Assembly (NCBI RefSeq): GCF_028368975.1
Contig: NZ_JAQNDM010000001.1
Coordinates: forward strand, 806,001 to 870,000
Direction: 5' to 3'
Length of the DNA stretch: 64,000 bases
Source of the DNA: Stigmatella ashevillena
GTDB lineage: Bacteria > Myxococcota > Myxococcia > Myxococcales > Myxococcaceae
Shown: in pieces, positions 27,401-33,400 of the stretch
Position numbering within the stretch: the stretch's first letter is position 1
Layout: each line of letters opens with the position of its first letter
Notes under the pieces: model-generated
What the model was told of the DNA's origin: nothing
Databases searched by the model: none
Seen by the model: only the letters and a program-made list of their open reading frames with translations
Position numbers and translations under genes: made by a program

Positions 27401-30400
27401 GCCACCAAGCCGACCGCCGTGGACATCGGGCGCAGGCCGAGGACGTCCTCGAACCAAGCCTCCGTCTGAGCGTCGACCGCCATCCCGCCCTCACGCCACA
27501 GGGGCCAGTTGAGCGAGCGGGTAACGCCCGAGCGCTCTCCGCGCTCACGAAGGGACTCTCGGGTCTCGACGAAGCCGTCGAGGAATGCGTTCGCGAACGC
27601 ATAGTCACACTGGCCGACATTGCCCACCAACGCTGCGACGGACGAGAAGACCACGAACGCGTCGAGAGGCTCGGAGCGCAGCGCTTGATCGAGGAGCATG
27701 GCCCCCGCAACCTTCGGTCCGACCACCTCCGCCACCTGTTTCGCGCTCTTGCGCAGCAACCGTGCATCCCGGATCGTACCCGCAGCGTGGATCACCCCGT
27801 CAATCCGGCCGAACCGATGCTTCGCCTCCGCGACCAGTCTCGCGACGTCCTCCTCGCGGCTTAAATCAGCCTGGACGTAGATCGCCTCGCCCCCCTGCTC
27901 GGCCACGGAGGCGAGTTGCTGGTCAATCTTCTTCGAGTGTGGCGAGCGACCGCAGAGAACCAGACGGCCACCACGGGCCGCGAGCCAATTCGCGAAGATC
28001 TTCCCAAGCCCTCCCGCACCGCCCGTCAGCAGGTACACGGCTCCCGCGCGCGGAGGGACCGTAGCGCTTACCGGGGTCTCGCGAAGGGTACGGACCTGAC
28101 GCCGCCCCTCCACGTAGAGCACCTCCCCCTCCTCCGCCTGGAGCTCGCGCCGCACGAGATCGATGAGCGGACGGCCTCTCAAATCGGCGGCGGTGGCGGC
28201 GACGACGGTGACTGAAGCCCCCGCGTGCTCCAGCGTGAGCGTCTTGCCGAAGCCCGCCAGCGCGCCAGTCCACGGACTCCGCCGTCCCCCCTCGCTCTCG
28301 TGAAGGTAGAGGAGCCGGAGGTTCAACACCTGTGTCCGGGCCGCCGCAGCCTGCACGAGGAACAGTGACGCGTGCAGACCAGCGGCCAGTTCCTCCTCGA
28401 CGCCGCCGTCTCCGCGCCACGCATGGACGAAGGTGTGGGGATCGATCCCGTCAGCGGCCAACGCCTCGAGCAGGGTCTTGTAGTCGCTCTGCTCGCGCAC
28501 CCGGATCGCATAACGGCGGGCCTCGACGCGTCGGAACGCGGTCCCCTGCTCGACCAGAATGACGTGACCACGCCACCGCTCTGAGAGCAGCTCCCAGCGC
28601 TCAGTGCCTTGGTCCAACAAGAGCAGGTCCTTCTCTTCCTCGCCGGATGGGGGCGGAGCATCCACCCACGTCGGCTTGAAATAGACGACGTCACGCTCCA
28701 CCCCGCTGTGGCGCTCCAGACGAGCTGGACGCAGAAAGAAGTCCCGGATCTCCATCCGGACGTCCCCCTGCTCGTCCGCCAACGCGAGATCGATTCCGCT
28801 CCCACTCCGAGAGCGTGTCACATGAACGAAGCACCGCTCCGGCAGCGGCCCCGAGAGCTCCACCTCACCAATCGTGAACGGAAGGTGAAGCTCCTTCGTG
28901 GCGTGATTCCAGATGCCGACGAGCGCGACCTGCAGTGCGCCGTCGATCATTCCCGGGTGCAGGAGCACGTCTCCGGCCTGCCGTCCCTGCGAGAGGACTG
29001 GTATAGCGAGCACACCGAGCGCCTCATTCGGAGACGCCCACACTCGCTCCACCGGACGGTACGCGGGCCCCAGCTCAAGACCATACTGGCGCAGGCTCGC
29101 ATAGAGTTCGCCGTGCTCGACGAGGGGGCGGACCCGAGCGCGGATGGCGTCAAGGTCCAGTCGACGCAGAGCGGACGCGGGTCCTCCCGGCAGAACGCGT
29201 CCCTGTGCGTGGCGCCGCAACTCCCCTTCTTGGCCTGTCGTCTCGATGGAGAAGGTCCACGCCTCGCCCTCCCGCTGGAAATGGATTGAGACCTTTGCTT
29301 CTCCGCCTTCAGCCCGCACCGGCCGCATCCAAACGAGCCCCCCGAGCCGGGTGACAGGCTGTCCAGTTGCGGTCGAGGCGGCTGCACGGGCCATCTCGAT
29401 CATCGCCGCTGCGGGGAGCACGACATCGCCCTGCACGACGTGATCCGCGAAGAAGACGTCGGCGTCGGATAGATGAAACTCTACTCGGGAGGGCTTGGAC
29501 GTGCGCGGGAGCCAGAAGCGCTCGCGCGCGAAGGCATGGCCGGGCAACCGGATGCGACGTGGAGAAATAGCGCGTGGCAGCGCCGTCCAATCGAGCTGGA
29601 CGCCACTCGCCCAAAGCGTGGCCAGCCGGAAGAGATCGCCGCGCGCAGCCACCTCGGCGATAAACCCCCGCCCCGCCTCGTCCTCCAACAGCGACGCCCA
29701 GCGCCGGTCCGAGCGTGCGTTGCCAACCGCGAGCAAAGGCCCCTCGCCCACCTCGCGAAACCGGCGCAGGGCCACCACGGCCTCCTCCAGGGTGGTCGCG
29801 ACGAAGGCCAGCCGCTCCTCCATCGCGGTGCGTCCCACCTGGAGCGTGTACGCAACATCCGCGAGCCGCTCGCCACCTCCGCTCTCCAACCACCGCAGCA
29901 GCGTCGCCGCCTGAGCGCGAAGTCGTTCCGGATCGCGTGCCGACAAGACGATCAATTCGGCGCCGCTCTCCTTGCCTGTGGCCAGCGGAGGCCGCGGAGT
30001 GGGCGACTCCAGGACGACGTGCGCATTGGAGCCACCAAAACCGAACGAACTCACTCCTGCCCTGAGAGGCGTGAAACGCCCGTTCTCGGCACCGGTCCGC
30101 CAATCCACCGCGCGTGTGGCCAGGAAGAAGGGGCTGCCCGAGAGCTCGACGTAGGGGTTCTGCTCGGCGAAGTGGAGGTTGGCAGGGATGACACCCTGGC
30201 GCATGGCCCCGATGACCTTGACGACACCAACAATCCCAGCAGCAGCCTCGAGGTGCCCGATGGACGACTTGAGCGCACCGAGTGCACAGACCGGCTGGGC
30301 CACCGCATGACCCCACTCTTCGTAGAGCCCGGCAAAGGCTTCCTTCAGAGCGTTGACCTCTATCGGATCGCCGAGCGCCGTTCCCGTACCGTGCGTCTCA

Positions 30401-33400
30401 ATGTACGAGACGGTCGCGGGATCGATGGCGGCTTCCCGATATGCAGCGCGGAGCAGTTCCACCTGTGCGCCTTGATCGGGCGCTGTCAGGGACTGCGAGC
30501 GCCCACCGTGGTTCTCGGCCGAGCCGAGCAAGACGGCATGGATGGGATCGCCGTCGAGCTCCGCGCGGCGCAGCGGCTTGAGCAGCAGAACCGCTGCGCC
30601 TTCCCCGCGCACGTAGCCATCGGCGGAGCGATCGAAGGTGCTACAGCGAGACTTCGGACTGAGATATCCGCCGCGGGCAAGGCTGACGTGGAACAGGGGC
30701 CCCAGGATGAGATTCACGCCGCCAACGAGCGCGAGATCACATTCTCCGGCGAGTATCGAGAGCCGGGCACGATGGAGCGCGACCAGGGAACTCGAGCAGG
30801 CGGTGTTGACAGGCGCGCTGGGCCCGCGAAGGTTCAGGAAGAACGAAAGGCGATTGCAGAGAACCGACTCAGAGATACCTGAGAGCGTATAGGCATCGAT
30901 CGGTTGATGCTCGCGACACTGCACCTCCCAGTACTCCGAGCCCGCAGAGCCGATGAACACCCCCGTGCGGCTGCCAGCCAGCGCCGTCGGGTCATAACCG
31001 GCGTCTTCGATGCAGTGCCATGCCGCCTCGAGCAGAAGCCGTTGGCGCGGATCCAGCAACTCCGCCTCGCGAGGAGAAACTCCAAAGAACGCCGCGTCGA
31101 AGCGATCCACGTCGTCGATGAAGCCTGCCTTGAGGTCCGGGGCCACGCCCCACTGGGCGAGCGCCGCGCGAAACTCCGCGGAGCCCGGGCGCTCGCGTGG
31201 CATCTCGCGAATCCCGTCGGCGCCCCGCGCCAGGGAGTCCCAGAAGGCCTGGAGGTCCTCACCGCCTGGCAGCCGACCGGACATGCCTATGATGGCGATC
31301 GGCTCACCCTCGCGCGGTCTCGAAGAGACCCCTCCCGACGTCGCGACAGGCATCGGCCGCCCCTCGACGGCTCCTCTCGGGCTGACGGCGGGCGCGGCCA
31401 CCGGGGCACGCGGCTCGATGGTGGCCCCCACCGCTCGCTCCTTACCCCCTGGAGCGGACACGGCTGGCAACCTCTCCGCCAAATGTGCCGCCATCGCGTT
31501 CAGTGTCGTGAATCGGTAGAACGCCGTCGGTGACAGCTCGACACCGAATCGCGCCCGAATCCGAAGGGCCAGAGAGGTAAACCGGATCGAGCGAAAGCCA
31601 TACTCACCAAGCGGCCGGTCGGTCTCGATGCGCCCCGCGCTCGGAACCACCTCCTGGGCCAACTCGCGCAGTGCATCAGCGAGCCCCTTGGCCTGCGGCA
31701 CGGCCGCCCCTGGCGCGTCCACGCCGAAGTGCGAGACGAGGGCCAATGGCTCGTCCTTCGCGAGACGGACCCGATCGATCTTCTGGTTCAACGTGAGCGG
31801 ATACCGTTCAAGCACGTGAAAAGCCGACGGCACCATGTGCTCCGGAAGCCAGCGGCGCAGCTCCTCCGCCAGTGAGTCCGTCGAGCGCGGGCGGGCCAGC
31901 CTGAGGTAGGAGACAAGCCGGTCGTCCTGCCCCTCGGCGCGACGAAGGACAACCACCGCTTCCGCGATGGCGTCGAGTCTCTGGAGCGCGGCCTCGATCT
32001 CTCCGAGTTCGATGCGGTACCCGGCGAGCTTGATCTGCGCGTCGACACGTCCGAGGTACTGGAGCGCGCCATCTGCCTGCGGACACACGCGATCCCCTGT
32101 CCGGTACATCACGCGCCCGCTCGGTCCGAATGGGTCCGGGATGAATTTCTCCGCAGTCAGATCCGGGCGGTTGACGTAGCCGAGTGCCACGCCTTCACCG
32201 CCAATGAACAGCTCTCCGGTCTCAAGAGGCGCGACCGGCCGCCCACGTTCATCGAGCACGTGACAGCTCGTCCGCGCGATCGGCCTTCCCAACGTAATGG
32301 GCGTGCCGGGACGCACCTCACCGACGGTGGACCAGATCGTGGTCTCGGTGGGACCGTAGACATTCCAGAGCCGGGTGACGCGTTCGAGCAACGCGTCGGC
32401 AAGCTCTCGGGTCAGCGCCTCGCCCCCGCACAGAGCGACCAAGTCGACACGCCGGGTCCACCCCGCCTCGATGAGCATTCTCCAGGTGGAGGGGGTTGCC
32501 TGGAGGATCGTCGCCTCCCCCCGTTCGAGCGCTTGAAGCAACTTCACACCATCGCGCGCCGTCTCCGTGGGCACGAGGTCGACCGTGCCCCCCGTCACAA
32601 GAGGAAGGTAGAGCTCGAGTCCAGCGATGTCGAAGCAGACCGTGGTAATGGCGAGGAGGCGATCCCGGGGACCGCAGCCCAGCACCTGCGCGAAGGAATG
32701 GAGCAAGTTCGTGAGGCTGAAGTGCGAGATCTCCACCCCCTTGGGGCGACCCGTCGAGCCCGAGGTGTAGATGACATACGCGGGCCAGCCGCCCTGCAGC
32801 GTCACCCGGGATGGGCTCCCAGCGCCCGCGATCTCGGTCTTCGGCGCATCCACTGGCAGTGCCAAGACACTGAACGTGGCGTCGGCGCTCGTTCGATCCA
32901 CGAGAACACAGCGGACGCCCGCGTCGGCAATCATGAACTCCAACCGCTCCCGCGGGTAGGTCGGATCGAGCGGCACGTAGGCCGCCCCCACCTCTAACGT
33001 ACCGAGGAGGGCGGGAATGAGATGTATGGAGCGATCGAGCAGCACGCCAACGCGCGCGCCTGGCCCGACACCGTGGGCGCTCAGCATGGCGGCGATCTGT
33101 GAAGCGCTCGACACCAACTCGGAGTACCGCAGCGCTGCTCCTCCGCAGCGCACAGCGAGCGCATCCGGCGAGCGGGCGGCCTGCTCTCGGACAAGCTCGG
33201 GCAGGCAACGCTCCGCTGGCATCGCAGGCTGTACGTCCCGCAGCGGTTCATGCGCCCACACGCGCGGTTCATGCTCCACTGGGAGGATCTCGGAGGCCAG
33301 CTCCGCCAACTCGTTTCGTGTGGCGCCACGCGCGAACAGCGCGTCGAACTCGCCTTCGGGACCGCAGTCGTGCCAGCTCAGCGCGCACGTCCAGTCTGGA

